A DNA stretch of 28,124 nucleotides from Deltaproteobacteria bacterium (GCA_003647375.1 QMMS01000019.1:1-28124), one strand, 5' to 3'; shown: positions 16,267 to 24,607, counted from the stretch's first letter. The notes: generated by a model not told the origin, from the sequence alone. Numbers and translations are program-made.

Positions 16267-17169
16267 CTACTCGCCTTTTCCCATCAGACCTTGAGGTCGC
16301 AGCACCAGGGTCGCCAACAAAAGAATAAAAAGTGCAATAATGCCGTAGCTCATGCCGAACAACCAGCCCACGAACGCCTCCAGCATGCCGATAATGAAAG
16401 CGGCATAAAGACCGCCGCGGATGGAGCCCATGCCACCGAATGCAGTGACCACCCAGGCCTTAACCATGATGATACCGCCGGAATTGGGGTTGATAAACCA
16501 CTTTTGGCTCAACAAAATTCCGCCAAAACCCACCATGACGGTTGAGATGGCAAAGGTGGCTGCAAAAATCCGCGCCTGTGGAATACCGACGATTTTGGCC
16601 CCTTCCGGATTCTGGGCCACGGCTTGTACGGCCATACCGATGCGGGTGTTGTTGAGCATCCATCCAAAAAGCAGGATACCACCCAGGGACATGATGAAAA
16701 TCATGATGTCCTGGTGAGCGAACACCAACTGGCCCACTTCAAGCGTCCCATCCAGGATGGGGGGCAACGATTTCATGCTTACACCGAAGACCACCATATA
16801 CAAGCTGGACAGAAAAAGCGACAGGCCCAGGGTCAGCATCATGACCTTGTTTTCCCAGTCCTGACGCTTCCTTAAGGGCGCCACCAAAAGTTTTTCCAAT
16901 CCATACCCGACGACGAACATCAGCGGCATCACAATCACCAGAATCATCAGATAACCGCCAAATTGAAGACCGAGCCCGAAAATCAGTATCCAGGCAAAAT
17001 AGCCACCCATGTTAAAAAACTCTCCATAGGCAAAATTAAAGGCCTTGGTCACACCATAGACCAGGGTCATGCCCACGGCCATCAATGCATATACGGAACC
17101 GGTGGACAACCCGGCAATAATCACATCGGTGATTTCATATAATAATAAAATAGTATCTTCACTAAACAT
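16267..17169 (-). CDS. livH: ABC transporter permease, LivH family
   Basis: This is the second membrane subunit of the Liv-type importer. It has 300 residues with about eight membrane segments. The family pattern GLSTGSVYALMAVGMTLVYG is at residues 19-38, followed by TKAFNFAYGEFFNMGGYFAW. The coupling loop with VAQNPEGAKIVGI lies near residues 182-194. The ATG at 17169 has AGGTGA upstream. The 243-nt spacer separates it from livF, so livH-livM-livK may have its own promoter; a weak candidate (TTGGTG, 17 nt, TAGATT) lies in that spacer. Confidence 0.93.
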   Translation of the reverse strand: MFSEDTILLLYEITDVIIAGLSTGSVYALMAVGMTLVYGVTKAFNFAYGEFFNMGGYFAWILIFGLGLQFGGYLMILVIVMPLMFVVGYGLEKLLVAPLRKRQDWENKVMMLTLGLSLFLSSLYMVVFGVSMKSLPPILDGTLEVGQLVFAHQDIMIFIMSLGGILLFGWMLNNTRIGMAVQAVAQNPEGAKIVGIPQARIFAATFAISTVMVGFGGILLSQKWFINPNSGGIIMVKAWVVTAFGGMGSIRGGLYAAFIIGMLEAFVGWLFGMSYGIIALFILLLATLVLRPQGLMGKGE

Positions 17170-17412
17170 ACATTTTCACCTGCTATATCAGGCTAAACCA
17201 ATTACGACAGAGTAAAATCGATCCCGTTCAGCACCCTCGGAACAATCTAAAATGACAAAATTCAAGCACCAAATTACAAAATACGGAAAGCATATACGGA
17301 AGATCATATGGTTTGGAATTTCGAGTTTTGGTCATTGAAATTTGTTTGTTATTTGTACTTTGGTTATTGGTTATTCAATTTTTCACTGGAGCTTTACATC
17401 AATGAAAAAATG
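17170..17412. other. AT-rich low-complexity spacer splitting the liv operon
   Basis: This 243-nt stretch holds no credible gene. Its middle contains imperfectly inverted low-complexity tracts: ATGACAAAATTCAAGCACC near 17252-17270 and, in opposite orientation, TTTGGAATTTCGAGTTTTGG near 17312-17331. They flank CATATACGGAAGATCATATG. The remainder is rich in short TTTG and TTATT repeats. I see no clear terminator or riboswitch. Confidence 0.45.
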
Positions 17413-18117
17413 CTACATTCCTAGAAATATTTCTTTTAAATGTTCATTGTTGAATGCTTCATCCTTACTACCTTCAAACGAGATGCGGCCCTCTTCCATG
17501 ACATAGATTCTGTCGGCCAGTTCGGCAATCTGGGGGATATTCTGTTCCACCAGCAGAACGGTCTTACCCTGTTCATTGATCTGCTTGATGGTAGAAAATA
17601 TTTCGTACCGCAGACTGGGCTGCAGCCCCAGAGAGGGTTCATCAATACACAGAAAATCGGCGTTGGACATTAGTCCCCTTGCCACGGCCAGCATGCGGGC
17701 CTCTCCGCCGCTCATGGTCGAAGCAAACTGTTTCTGACGGTCCACCAGACGGGGAAACAGGGTAAAAACCCGCTTCATGTTTTCCTTTTCATAGGGGCGG
17801 GCATTTTTAGAGTAAGCCCCCAGCTTGAGATTCTCCAATACGGTCATATAGGGGAATAATTCTCTATTTTCGGCGATATAGGTGAGGCCCATGTTGACAA
17901 TTTTGTCGGTAGCCATGTCACTGATTTCGTGATTTCGATAGGTGACATTACCATCCGTCTTTTCCACCATTCCGCAAATAGATTTCAAGAGGGTGCTCTT
18001 GCCATGTCCATTGGGCCCAAGGATGACCACCACCTGGCCCCGCTCAACAGAAATGGAGACATCTTTCAGAATGTGTGACTGGCCGTAATAGGCATTCAAT
18101 TTTTCAACTATCAGCAT
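17413..18117 (-). CDS. livF: ABC transporter ATP-binding protein, LivF family
   Basis: This is one of the two ATPases that power the Liv-type importer. It has Walker A GPNGHGKST (residues about 34-42), a Q-loop region near ENREL, the signature MSGGEARML, Walker B FLCIDEPSLGLQP and the H-loop LLVEQN. I chose the ATG at 18117 because it begins the typical MLIVEKLNAYYG and yields 234 residues, the family norm; the frame open further upstream lies inside livG. The start overlaps the end of livG by 14 nt and lacks a good Shine-Dalgarno, so translational coupling is likely. Confidence 0.94.
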   Translation of the reverse strand: MLIVEKLNAYYGQSHILKDVSISVERGQVVVILGPNGHGKSTLLKSICGMVEKTDGNVTYRNHEISDMATDKIVNMGLTYIAENRELFPYMTVLENLKLGAYSKNARPYEKENMKRVFTLFPRLVDRQKQFASTMSGGEARMLAVARGLMSNADFLCIDEPSLGLQPSLRYEIFSTIKQINEQGKTVLLVEQNIPQIAELADRIYVMEEGRISFEGSKDEAFNNEHLKEIFLGM

Positions 18118-18823
18118 AGGAATTGCCCAGGTAGCACTCGATAACTTTTGGATTGTTGACAACTTTCTCCGGTGCCTCACAACAGATCTCTTTCCCGGAT
18201 TCTATTATCAGCAGTTTTTCGGTCAGTTCGGTCAACACCTTCATAAAATGCTCGATAATAATAATGGTGATGCCCAGCTCTTTGTTGATCCGTTGAATCA
18301 GGTCCATCAGGCTCCTGATTTCCCCGGCATTGCATCCTCCCATAGGTTCATCGAGCAGGAGAATTTTGGGCTTTGTAGCCAGTGCGGCCCCGATCATCAG
18401 CTTTTTTTTACCCAAAAGGTTCAACAAGTCGGTATGCTGAAGACGTTCTGTTTCAAGATCAACAAATCGGATCACTTCGTCCACATGCGCCGGATCAAGA
18501 CCACCCCTGGCACCGAAACGACTGCCGACACTGATGCTTTTTTGAACCGTGAGACTGGGAAAGACCTGGGGAATCTGGAAAGTACGGGCAATGCCGGTTT
18601 TTGCAATACGATGGGGCGGCAGACCGGTGAGTTTACGACCGTCAAATTCGATGGTACCCTCGTAGGAGTAGAAACCGGTGATAAGGTTGTAAACCGTTGA
18701 TTTTCCAGCGCCGTTGGGCCCTGCAATGCCGAATACCTGCCCCTCCTGCACGTCAAAGCTGAGGTCGTCCACTGCTTTGAGCTCTCCAAATTTTTTCGTG
18801 ATATTAGTGGCTTTGAGTATCAC
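18104..18823 (-). CDS. livG: ABC transporter ATP-binding protein, LivG family, with degenerate signature motif
   Basis: This is the partner ATPase of LivF. Walker A GPNGAGKST, the Q-loop ARTFQIPQVFPSL, Walker B ILLLDEPMGG and the H-loop IIIIEHF are intact. The ABC signature is not: where LivG proteins usually have a sequence like YGQQRRLEIA, this one has LLGKKKLMIG. The lysines are encoded in a run of eight A residues in the coding strand. I prefer the GTG start at 18823, which has AGAGG 5 nt upstream and gives 239 residues; an alternative TTG start is at 18853. The gene lies after the nucleoside-operon terminator, so it should begin a new transcript. Confidence 0.9.
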   Translation of the reverse strand: MILKATNITKKFGELKAVDDLSFDVQEGQVFGIAGPNGAGKSTVYNLITGFYSYEGTIEFDGRKLTGLPPHRIAKTGIARTFQIPQVFPSLTVQKSISVGSRFGARGGLDPAHVDEVIRFVDLETERLQHTDLLNLLGKKKLMIGAALATKPKILLLDEPMGGCNAGEIRSLMDLIQRINKELGITIIIIEHFMKVLTELTEKLLIIESGKEICCEAPEKVVNNPKVIECYLGNSYADS

Positions 18824-18901
18824 ATCAACCTCTAATTTAGCAGGAAAAACCAATATCGTATTTGAGCCGCAACCGGATTTGAAATATATGCCATGTAAAC
18901 G

Positions 18902-18925
18902 AAAAAAGGCAACTTATTTGTTGCC
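18902..18925 (-). terminator. Intrinsic terminator ending the nucleoside operon
   Basis: On the minus strand GGCAAC (18920-18925) and GTTGCC (18908-18913) form a perfect 6-bp stem with the loop AAATAA, followed directly by six T residues (18902-18907). It begins 25 nt after the stop of the last permease gene. This marks the end of the nucleoside cluster and separates it from livG. Confidence 0.85.
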
Positions 18926-18950
18926 TATGCGGCATCGGAAACAATTCTCC

Positions 18951-19904
18951 TTACTTGCCGCTTTTGTCGAAAATTCTTCCAATGGCTGCCGGAGGCGTGG
19001 TCTTTCCAACAACACCCACCAGCACGATGATAGTCAGAACATAGGGCAGCATGGCCAGGAGGCTGGAAGGAACCGGGAAACCCTTGGCACCGAGATAGAT
19101 CTCCACCCCTTTGGCACCACCAAAGAGCAGACAGGCCAGCATGGCGCCCTGGGGCTTCCACTTACCGAAAATCATGGCGGCCAGGGCGATGAAGCCATGC
19201 CCGGATATCAAAGTATTGCTGAAGCGGGAGACTACGGCAATGCTCATGGCGGCCCCGCCCAGACCTGCAAAAAATCCGGAGGTCATGACGGCACCATAGC
19301 GAATACGGTAAACGCTGATACCCAATGTATCTGCTGCCTCGGGATGCTCCCCCACAGCCTGAACACGCATGCCGATCTTGGTCTTATAGAGCACAAACCA
19401 GACCACGGCCACGAGGAAAAAAGCCAGGTAAACGGTGGCAAATCGATTGAATACGAGATCCATGAAACCGGATGATTTGAATAGTTTTCCCTCTCCAAAT
19501 AGAAAGCTTATGGGCAAGGGGATCTTCTTCGGTATCGTAAGGGTTTGGGTGGCCCCGTCAAAGAACAGACGGCTCAGAAAAAGGCCCAAGCCGGACCCTA
19601 GGAAGTTGATGGCGATTCCGGAAACAATCTGCTCTGCGGCAAAGGAGACACAGGCGATGGCGTGTATCAACCCCAGCAGCGCTCCGCCCAAACCGGCACA
19701 AACAAAACCCAGCCAGGGACTGTGAGAGTAATAAGCAACCGCGGCTCCCACAAAAGCACCGAAGAACATCATGCCTTCCAGGCCAATGTTGACAACGCCG
19801 CTGCGCTCGGTGATAACACCCCCCAGGGAGGTGAAAATCAGAGGAGTCGAGTACATCAGCGTTGTCCCGATAATAAATCCGATGTCTTTTATGATTGCTT
19901 CCAT
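18951..19904 (-). CDS. BMP-type nucleoside ABC transporter, permease 2 (NupQ/YufQ-like)
   Basis: This is a membrane subunit of the predicted nucleoside importer. The 317-residue protein is hydrophobic, with about eight to ten segments. It carries the family pattern ERSGVVNIGLEGMMFFGAF (residues 33-51) and the coupling loop VGEHPEAADTLGISVYRIRYG (about 202-222). It pairs with the larger permease just upstream, overlapping it by 16 nt, so the two are probably translationally coupled. It is the last gene before the terminator at 18902-18925. The family includes purine/pyrimidine nucleoside importers; nucleosides are inferred here from the linked salvage genes. Confidence 0.88.
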   Translation of the reverse strand: MEAIIKDIGFIIGTTLMYSTPLIFTSLGGVITERSGVVNIGLEGMMFFGAFVGAAVAYYSHSPWLGFVCAGLGGALLGLIHAIACVSFAAEQIVSGIAINFLGSGLGLFLSRLFFDGATQTLTIPKKIPLPISFLFGEGKLFKSSGFMDLVFNRFATVYLAFFLVAVVWFVLYKTKIGMRVQAVGEHPEAADTLGISVYRIRYGAVMTSGFFAGLGGAAMSIAVVSRFSNTLISGHGFIALAAMIFGKWKPQGAMLACLLFGGAKGVEIYLGAKGFPVPSSLLAMLPYVLTIIVLVGVVGKTTPPAAIGRIFDKSGK

Positions 19905-21031
19905 CCGTTCTTCGCCCGCCTCTCTAAAATAGTCAGGATTAATCGTATCAATTTCGGCATGGCCACAAATAGAATAATGGTTCCGATCATAATGTTGATC
20001 ACCTCGGTGGGTGCCTGCATGGCATCCTGGATCTTTGACCCTCCGTATTTCAGAGCGCCGAACAACAGGCCTGCAAAAACACTGCCCGCCCCGGTGTTGT
20101 TACCGATCAGCGAGACAGCGATGCCGTCGAATCCATAGCCCTCCATGGCGGCCAGCTTTGCGATGCGATGGCTGACCCCCAGCACCTGAAAGGCCCCCGC
20201 CGCTCCGGCGAGTCCACCGGAGAAAAGCATGGAAATCACCATGCTTTTCTTCACATTGATTCCCCCGGCTTCAGCCGCATGGGGGTTGAAACCTACGGCC
20301 CGCAGTTCATAGCCCAGAGTGGTTTTGTTGAGTATGTACCACACCAAAACGGCCAGCAGGATGGCAAAGACAAAGCCGATATTGATGGGGGTCTTGAGCA
20401 CATCTCCGAGTATCTTATGGCTTCGGATAAACTCGATACCGGCCTCGGAGATCTTCCAGTCGCTCAACAGGTTGATCCTGGCGGTGGACTGGATGGCATA
20501 GGTTTTACCTGTCCCCTGGCTGCCAAAGGCCTTCAGGGTGACGACAAAGTTGGAAAGGTAAAGGGCAACCCAGTTCAGCATGATGGTGGAGATCACCTCG
20601 TGAACCCCGAAGCGGGCCTTGATGTAGCCGGCCAGTCCGCCCCAAACTGCAGCAGCGATAATTGCCAGCCCCACGGCCACGGTTACGTGCAGGATCAAGG
20701 GCAGCTTGAAAAAATAGCCTGCGGCGGCGGCCATAATGGCGCCGATGATATATTGCCCCTCGGCACCGATATTGAACAGGCCGGTACGCATGGCAAAGGC
20801 CACGGACAGCCCCGTAATGATCAACGGTGTGGCATAAATGATCACGTAGGATACGTATTTGGAGCGCGAAAATATCCCTTTGAGGATAACCCAATAGGCT
20901 TCCAAAGGGTTGAAACCGGCCACAAGCAGGATAATGGCCCCCAACAGGAATCCCAATGCAATCGAAATCAGGGTGAGTCCCAGAGAACCGTTCAAGAATT
21001 TGCTTTTCAATGCCTCTCCATTCAAATTCAT
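19889..21031 (-). CDS. BMP-type nucleoside ABC transporter, permease 1 (NupP/YufP-like)
   Basis: This is the larger membrane subunit of the same importer, with 380 residues and about ten hydrophobic segments. Family landmarks are FAMRTGLFNIGAEGQYIIGA (about residues 79-98), GVHEVISTIMLNW, and the cytoplasmic loop LRAVGFNPHAAEAGGI (about 240-255). The ATG at 21031 overlaps the stop of the ATPase gene by 4 nt (ATGA), and its end overlaps the next permease by 16 nt. Both overlaps indicate one coupled transcript. Confidence 0.9.
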   Translation of the reverse strand: MNLNGEALKSKFLNGSLGLTLISIALGFLLGAIILLVAGFNPLEAYWVILKGIFSRSKYVSYVIIYATPLIITGLSVAFAMRTGLFNIGAEGQYIIGAIMAAAAGYFFKLPLILHVTVAVGLAIIAAAVWGGLAGYIKARFGVHEVISTIMLNWVALYLSNFVVTLKAFGSQGTGKTYAIQSTARINLLSDWKISEAGIEFIRSHKILGDVLKTPINIGFVFAILLAVLVWYILNKTTLGYELRAVGFNPHAAEAGGINVKKSMVISMLFSGGLAGAAGAFQVLGVSHRIAKLAAMEGYGFDGIAVSLIGNNTGAGSVFAGLLFGALKYGGSKIQDAMQAPTEVINIMIGTIILFVAMPKLIRLILTILERRAKNGWKQS

Positions 21032-22560
21032 CGGGTGCCTCCTGCCATCATGAGACCTACTTCATTCTCATCGACACCTTTTGCATCGACAATCCCCACA
21101 ATTTTACCCTCGAAGATGACGGCAATACGATCGGACACATTCATGACCTCGTCCAAATCGAAGGATATCAGCAATACAGCCTTACCCCTGTCCCTCTGAT
21201 TCACCAGTGCAGTGTGGACATATTCGATGGCTCCCACGTCCAGACCTCGTGTGGGTTGGGAAGCGATCAAAACTTCGGGATCGTTGCTCACCTCCCTTGC
21301 AATGATCACTTTTTGCTGGTTCCCTCCGGAGAGGGATTTTGCAGCCAGATAAGGATTCGTGGGACGGATATCGAAATCCTCGGTGCAGTGATCGGCGTAT
21401 GCATAGATTTTCTCGCGGTTCAACACCCCGTGCTTGGAAAAAGGAGTGTCGTGGTAGGTCTCCAGAATGAGATTTTCGGCCACATCGAACTCCATAACCA
21501 AGCCTCTTTTCTGCCGGTCTTCGGGGATGGTGCGTATGTTCCATTTGTTGATCACCTCATTGGGGTTCGATCCGGTGATCTCCCTCCCATGAAGGGTGAT
21601 GGTTCCCTTGGCAACCTTACGCAGACCGGTCAGAGCCTCTACAAGCTCTGACTGGCCGTTGCCGTCCACCCCTGCAATACCGAGAATTTCCCCTTTGTAC
21701 AAATCCAGGTTGAGTCCGTTAACAGCCGCAATGCCCCGGTTATCCTCAACCATTAGATCCTGAATGGCGAGAATCTGCTCCCCTTTTTGCTGGTCCTTTT
21801 TTTCCACCGAAAAGGAGACCTCACGACCCACCATCATGGAAGCCAACTCTTGCTGTGTGACCTTACTCACCTCCACGGTATCGATAAATTTGCCTCTTCT
21901 TATAATGGTGCAATAGTCGGCCACCTGTTTGATCTCGTGGAGTTTGTGGGTGATGATGATGATGGATTTGCCCTCTTGGGTGAGGTTGCGGATAATCGCT
22001 ATCAGTTCCTGGATCTCCTGGGGGGTCAAAACGGCGGTGGGCTCGTCCAGGATCAGAATCTCGGCCCCTCGATAAAGCGCCTTGAGGATCTCCACCCGTT
22101 GCTGGCTGCCGACGGAGATATCTTCGATCTTATCCCGGGGATTGATGGCCAACCCGTAGCGATCGGAAATCTCGGCCACCTTTTTCTCGGCGGCAGCCAT
22201 ATCAAGGATCCCCATCATTTTGGTGGTCTCTCTGCCCAGGATGATGTTCTGGGTGACGGTAAACGACTCCACCAGCATGAAGTGCTGATGAACCATGCCG
22301 ATTCCGTGCTGGATGGCCGCATTGGGATCATTGATTTCGACCTCCTGTCCCTTGATGCAGATCCTGCCATGGGTGGGACGGTAGAGGCCGTAAAGACAGT
22401 TTACCAGGGTTGTTTTCCCAGCCCCGTTTTCCCCTAAAAGTGAATGCACTTCGCCTTTGTGGACCGTTAAACTGATCCGGTCGTTGGCAACGAAATCACC
22501 AAATTTTTTTACCACATCGATCATCTCGACAACCTTTTGGGAAAAATCGATGGTAGTCAC
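21028..22560 (-). CDS. BMP-type nucleoside ABC transporter, double-NBD ATPase (NupO/YufO-like)
   Basis: This cytoplasmic ATPase has two nucleotide-binding domains in one 510-residue chain. Domain 1 has Walker A GENGAGKTT (about residues 42-50), signature SVGSQQRVEI and Walker B ILILDEPTAVL. Domain 2 has a substituted Walker A, GVDGNGQSE, the signature LSGGNQQKV and VLIASQPTRGLD. The degenerate second site (no P-loop lysine, Q in place of the catalytic E) is common in sugar and nucleoside ATPases of this kind. The start is a GTG at 22560 with AAGGAGA 7 nt upstream; an out-of-frame ATGTGA overlaps it. It follows the binding-protein gene after a 202-nt spacer with a strong hairpin. Confidence 0.92.
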   Translation of the reverse strand: MTTIDFSQKVVEMIDVVKKFGDFVANDRISLTVHKGEVHSLLGENGAGKTTLVNCLYGLYRPTHGRICIKGQEVEINDPNAAIQHGIGMVHQHFMLVESFTVTQNIILGRETTKMMGILDMAAAEKKVAEISDRYGLAINPRDKIEDISVGSQQRVEILKALYRGAEILILDEPTAVLTPQEIQELIAIIRNLTQEGKSIIIITHKLHEIKQVADYCTIIRRGKFIDTVEVSKVTQQELASMMVGREVSFSVEKKDQQKGEQILAIQDLMVEDNRGIAAVNGLNLDLYKGEILGIAGVDGNGQSELVEALTGLRKVAKGTITLHGREITGSNPNEVINKWNIRTIPEDRQKRGLVMEFDVAENLILETYHDTPFSKHGVLNREKIYAYADHCTEDFDIRPTNPYLAAKSLSGGNQQKVIIAREVSNDPEVLIASQPTRGLDVGAIEYVHTALVNQRDRGKAVLLISFDLDEVMNVSDRIAVIFEGKIVGIVDAKGVDENEVGLMMAGGTR

Positions 22561-22717
22561 ATGCGTGTCTCCTTCGCAGGTACTGGTTCAGTCCGGTTGT
22601 AAAAAAAATCAACCGGTCGGCGGTTCGTGAAAACATTGACCGGTATGGTTGGAGTTTTGGGATGGGGAAAAGATCTTAACTAAGTTGAGCGATTGCCGAG
22701 GTTGCCGTAGCTACAAG

Positions 22718-22753
22718 ATTGATGGCCCGCGCTGAAAACGGCGGGCCATCAAT
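22718..22753 (-). promoter_or_regulatory. Strong intercistronic hairpin after the binding-protein gene
   Basis: ATTGATGGCCCGC (22741-22753 on the minus strand) and GCGGGCCATCAAT (22718-22730) form a perfect 13-bp stem with a 10-nt loop. It starts 10 nt after the binding-protein stop codon. There is no T-run, so full termination is unlikely. Such hairpins often protect the upstream message from 3' exonucleases and raise binding-protein levels above those of the membrane parts, and that is the role I infer here. Confidence 0.65.
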
Positions 22754-22762
22754 AAATTTGGG

Positions 22763-23770
22763 TTAAAACTTGAATGCGTCAAATTCGACTTTGGTGGACG
22801 GTACTTTGAACTCTCCCTTTTTGATCCTGGCGGTCAATTGATCCACCTCGGCCAGAATATTGGCAGGGACATGTTTTGGGGAGGTTGGGGCGATACCGAC
22901 ACCATCGTTGGAAAGATTGTAAACCACGGTTTCGCCACCGTTCCATTGGCCGGCTTTCAGCTTTCGTGCTACATCGTAAATAGCATTGTCCACCCGCTTC
23001 ATGGCCGAAGTGAGCACATTGTCCGGTGCCAGAAAGTTTTGATCCTTGTCCACACCGATGGCCCATTTACCCTTTTCCTTGGCCGCTTCGATGACACCGT
23101 CACCAACACCGCCGGAGGCGTGGAAGACTATATCAGCACCCTTTTGATACATATTATTGGCAATGGCTTTGCCCTTGGCCGCATCGGTAAAGGATTCCGC
23201 ATATTGAGACAAGACTTCACACTTGGGGTTGGCCATCTTGACCCCGGCCATATACCCATATTCGAATCTTTCGATGAGGGGGAATTTGATGCCTCCCACG
23301 AAACCGACCTTGTTTGTTTTCGTCATTTTTCCGGCGATATAGCCTACCAGAAAAGAGGGCTGTTCTTCCTGGAATACGATACCGGTCACATTTTTGGGGG
23401 TTTCAGGGCCATAGGCAAAATCGATGATGGCATACTTCTGGTCTGGATTGATTTGTGCCGTCGATTTGATGGCATCACCCATGAGAAAACCGATTCCCCA
23501 GATCAGATCGAATCCGGCATCAGTCAACGTTTCCATATTGGGAGCATAATCTGCATCCTGCTTGGATTCCTTGTATGCCACTTTGACGCCGAAATCTTTT
23601 TCGGCACGCTGAAGCCCTTCCCATGCCGATTGGTTAAAGGACTGATCGTTGACACCCCCCACATCGGTAACCATGGCGATTTTGAGTTTTGCACCCATTG
23701 CCGGGGTGCCGAAACAGATCATTAATGCTATCGCGATCAAAACCAGGTGGATGAATCTAAATCTTCTCAT
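22763..23770 (-). CDS. BMP family ABC transporter substrate-binding protein (nucleoside-binding, predicted)
   Basis: This periplasmic protein would bind nucleosides for the downstream ATPase and permeases. Residues 1-26 form a Sec signal peptide ending in PAMGA, with no lipobox, so it is probably soluble in the periplasm. The mature protein begins KLKIAMVTDVGGVNDQSFNQ, the BMP-family opening, and later shows FQEEQPSFLVGYIAGKMTKT, FHASGGVGDGVIEAAKEKG and GVDKDQNFLAPDNVLTS. Its 335 residues fit the family. The ATG at 23770 has AGGAGG immediately upstream. It has its own promoter at 23829-23857, which overlaps an inverted repeat, 136 nt after deoC. The linked salvage genes make nucleosides the likely ligand. 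Confidence 0.92.
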   Translation of the reverse strand: MRRFRFIHLVLIAIALMICFGTPAMGAKLKIAMVTDVGGVNDQSFNQSAWEGLQRAEKDFGVKVAYKESKQDADYAPNMETLTDAGFDLIWGIGFLMGDAIKSTAQINPDQKYAIIDFAYGPETPKNVTGIVFQEEQPSFLVGYIAGKMTKTNKVGFVGGIKFPLIERFEYGYMAGVKMANPKCEVLSQYAESFTDAAKGKAIANNMYQKGADIVFHASGGVGDGVIEAAKEKGKWAIGVDKDQNFLAPDNVLTSAMKRVDNAIYDVARKLKAGQWNGGETVVYNLSNDGVGIAPTSPKHVPANILAEVDQLTARIKKGEFKVPSTKVEFDAFKF

Positions 23771-23826
23771 AATTCCTCCTCATTATTCTGAATATATTAA
23801 CACAGCGAATTGAAGCCTTTGCAGAG

Positions 23827-23868
23827 CGATAATAATTGCTTGGGAAGTTTATTGCAAGCATATTATCG
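23827..23868 (-). promoter_or_regulatory. Promoter of the nucleoside transporter genes overlapping an operator-like inverted repeat
   Basis: On the minus strand TTGCAA (23852-23857) is followed after exactly 17 nt by TATTAT (23829-23834), with transcription starting near 23822. The same stretch is an inverted repeat: CGATAATATGCTTG (23855-23868) against CAAGCAATTATTATCG (23827-23842), 14 pairs with a 2-nt bulge and a 12-nt centre. The repeat covers both promoter boxes, which is the layout expected of a repressor site, though a structured RNA cannot be excluded. Confidence 0.55.
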
Positions 23869-23906
23869 TCAAAAGATAGGCGTTTGCCCTATTTGCAGGC
23901 AACACT

Positions 23907-24605
23907 TTATAAATTGTTTTTCGGTGCGTTTTGAAGGATCGTCACGCCGGAGCTGGTGCCGATACGGCTGGCACCGGCATGGATCATGGCCGCGGCCGTA
24001 TCCCAGTCCTTGATGCCGCCGCTGGCCTTGACCTGCATGGTATCGCCGACGGTTTGCTTCATCAATCTGACGTCTTCAATGGTTGCACCCCCGCTGGAAA
24101 AACCTGTGCTGGTTTTGACAAAGTCCGCATTTGCCGACATGGCTATTTTACACGCCAGCATTTTCTCCTTTTCCGTCAACAGACAGGCTTCGATGATAAC
24201 TTTGAGTATTCTGTCGGAACCGGCAACTTGCCGCACCCCCTTGATATCTTCTTGTGCGGTTTTAAAATCCCCCGATTTAAGGGCGCCTATATTCAAGACC
24301 ATATCGAGCTCCATGGCCCCTTCTTCAATAGCTGTTTCAGCTTCGAATGCTTTGGCTTTGGCATGCATGGCCCCGAGGGGGAAACCAACCACAGAGCAGA
24401 CATGGACGTTGCTCCCCTCCAGCATACTGCAGACCATTGCAACATGACTCGAATTGATGCACACAGCTCTGAATCCATGCGTCATGGCTTCCTGGGCAAG
24501 CAATTCCAGATCGGTGGGAGTCGTGTCCGGTTTCAACACGGTGTGGTCGATGGCTTTTGCCATTGTTTCCAGTGTAATGTTGGATTGCGCCAATGGTTTG
24601 TTCAT
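23907..24605 (-). CDS. deoC: Deoxyribose-phosphate aldolase
   Basis: DeoC cleaves 2-deoxyribose-5-phosphate to glyceraldehyde-3-phosphate and acetaldehyde, the last step of deoxynucleoside breakdown. The Schiff-base lysine is K164 in DFVKTSTGF; the supporting residues D101 (MELDMVLNIG) and K193 (QVKASGGI) are present, as is KVIIEACLL. I chose the ATG at 24605, with GAGGAGG upstream, giving 232 residues; an upstream in-frame start at 24659 lies inside cdd and is unlikely. It begins 2 nt after the cdd stop codon. Confidence 0.96.
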   Translation of the reverse strand: MNKPLAQSNITLETMAKAIDHTVLKPDTTPTDLELLAQEAMTHGFRAVCINSSHVAMVCSMLEGSNVHVCSVVGFPLGAMHAKAKAFEAETAIEEGAMELDMVLNIGALKSGDFKTAQEDIKGVRQVAGSDRILKVIIEACLLTEKEKMLACKIAMSANADFVKTSTGFSSGGATIEDVRLMKQTVGDTMQVKASGGIKDWDTAAAMIHAGASRIGTSSGVTILQNAPKNNL

Positions 24606-24607
24606 CC

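Noticed and set aside
20168..21199. A 343-codon open frame on the plus strand, antisense to the nucleoside permease and ATPase genes
   Set aside because: It lies fully opposite well-recognised genes, has no recognisable motifs, and its composition is what the opposite strand of a hydrophobic protein gene gives.
22838..23725. A 295-codon plus-strand open frame antisense to the BMP binding-protein gene
   Set aside because: It is a complementary-frame shadow of a firmly identified gene and has no ribosome-binding site or family resemblance.
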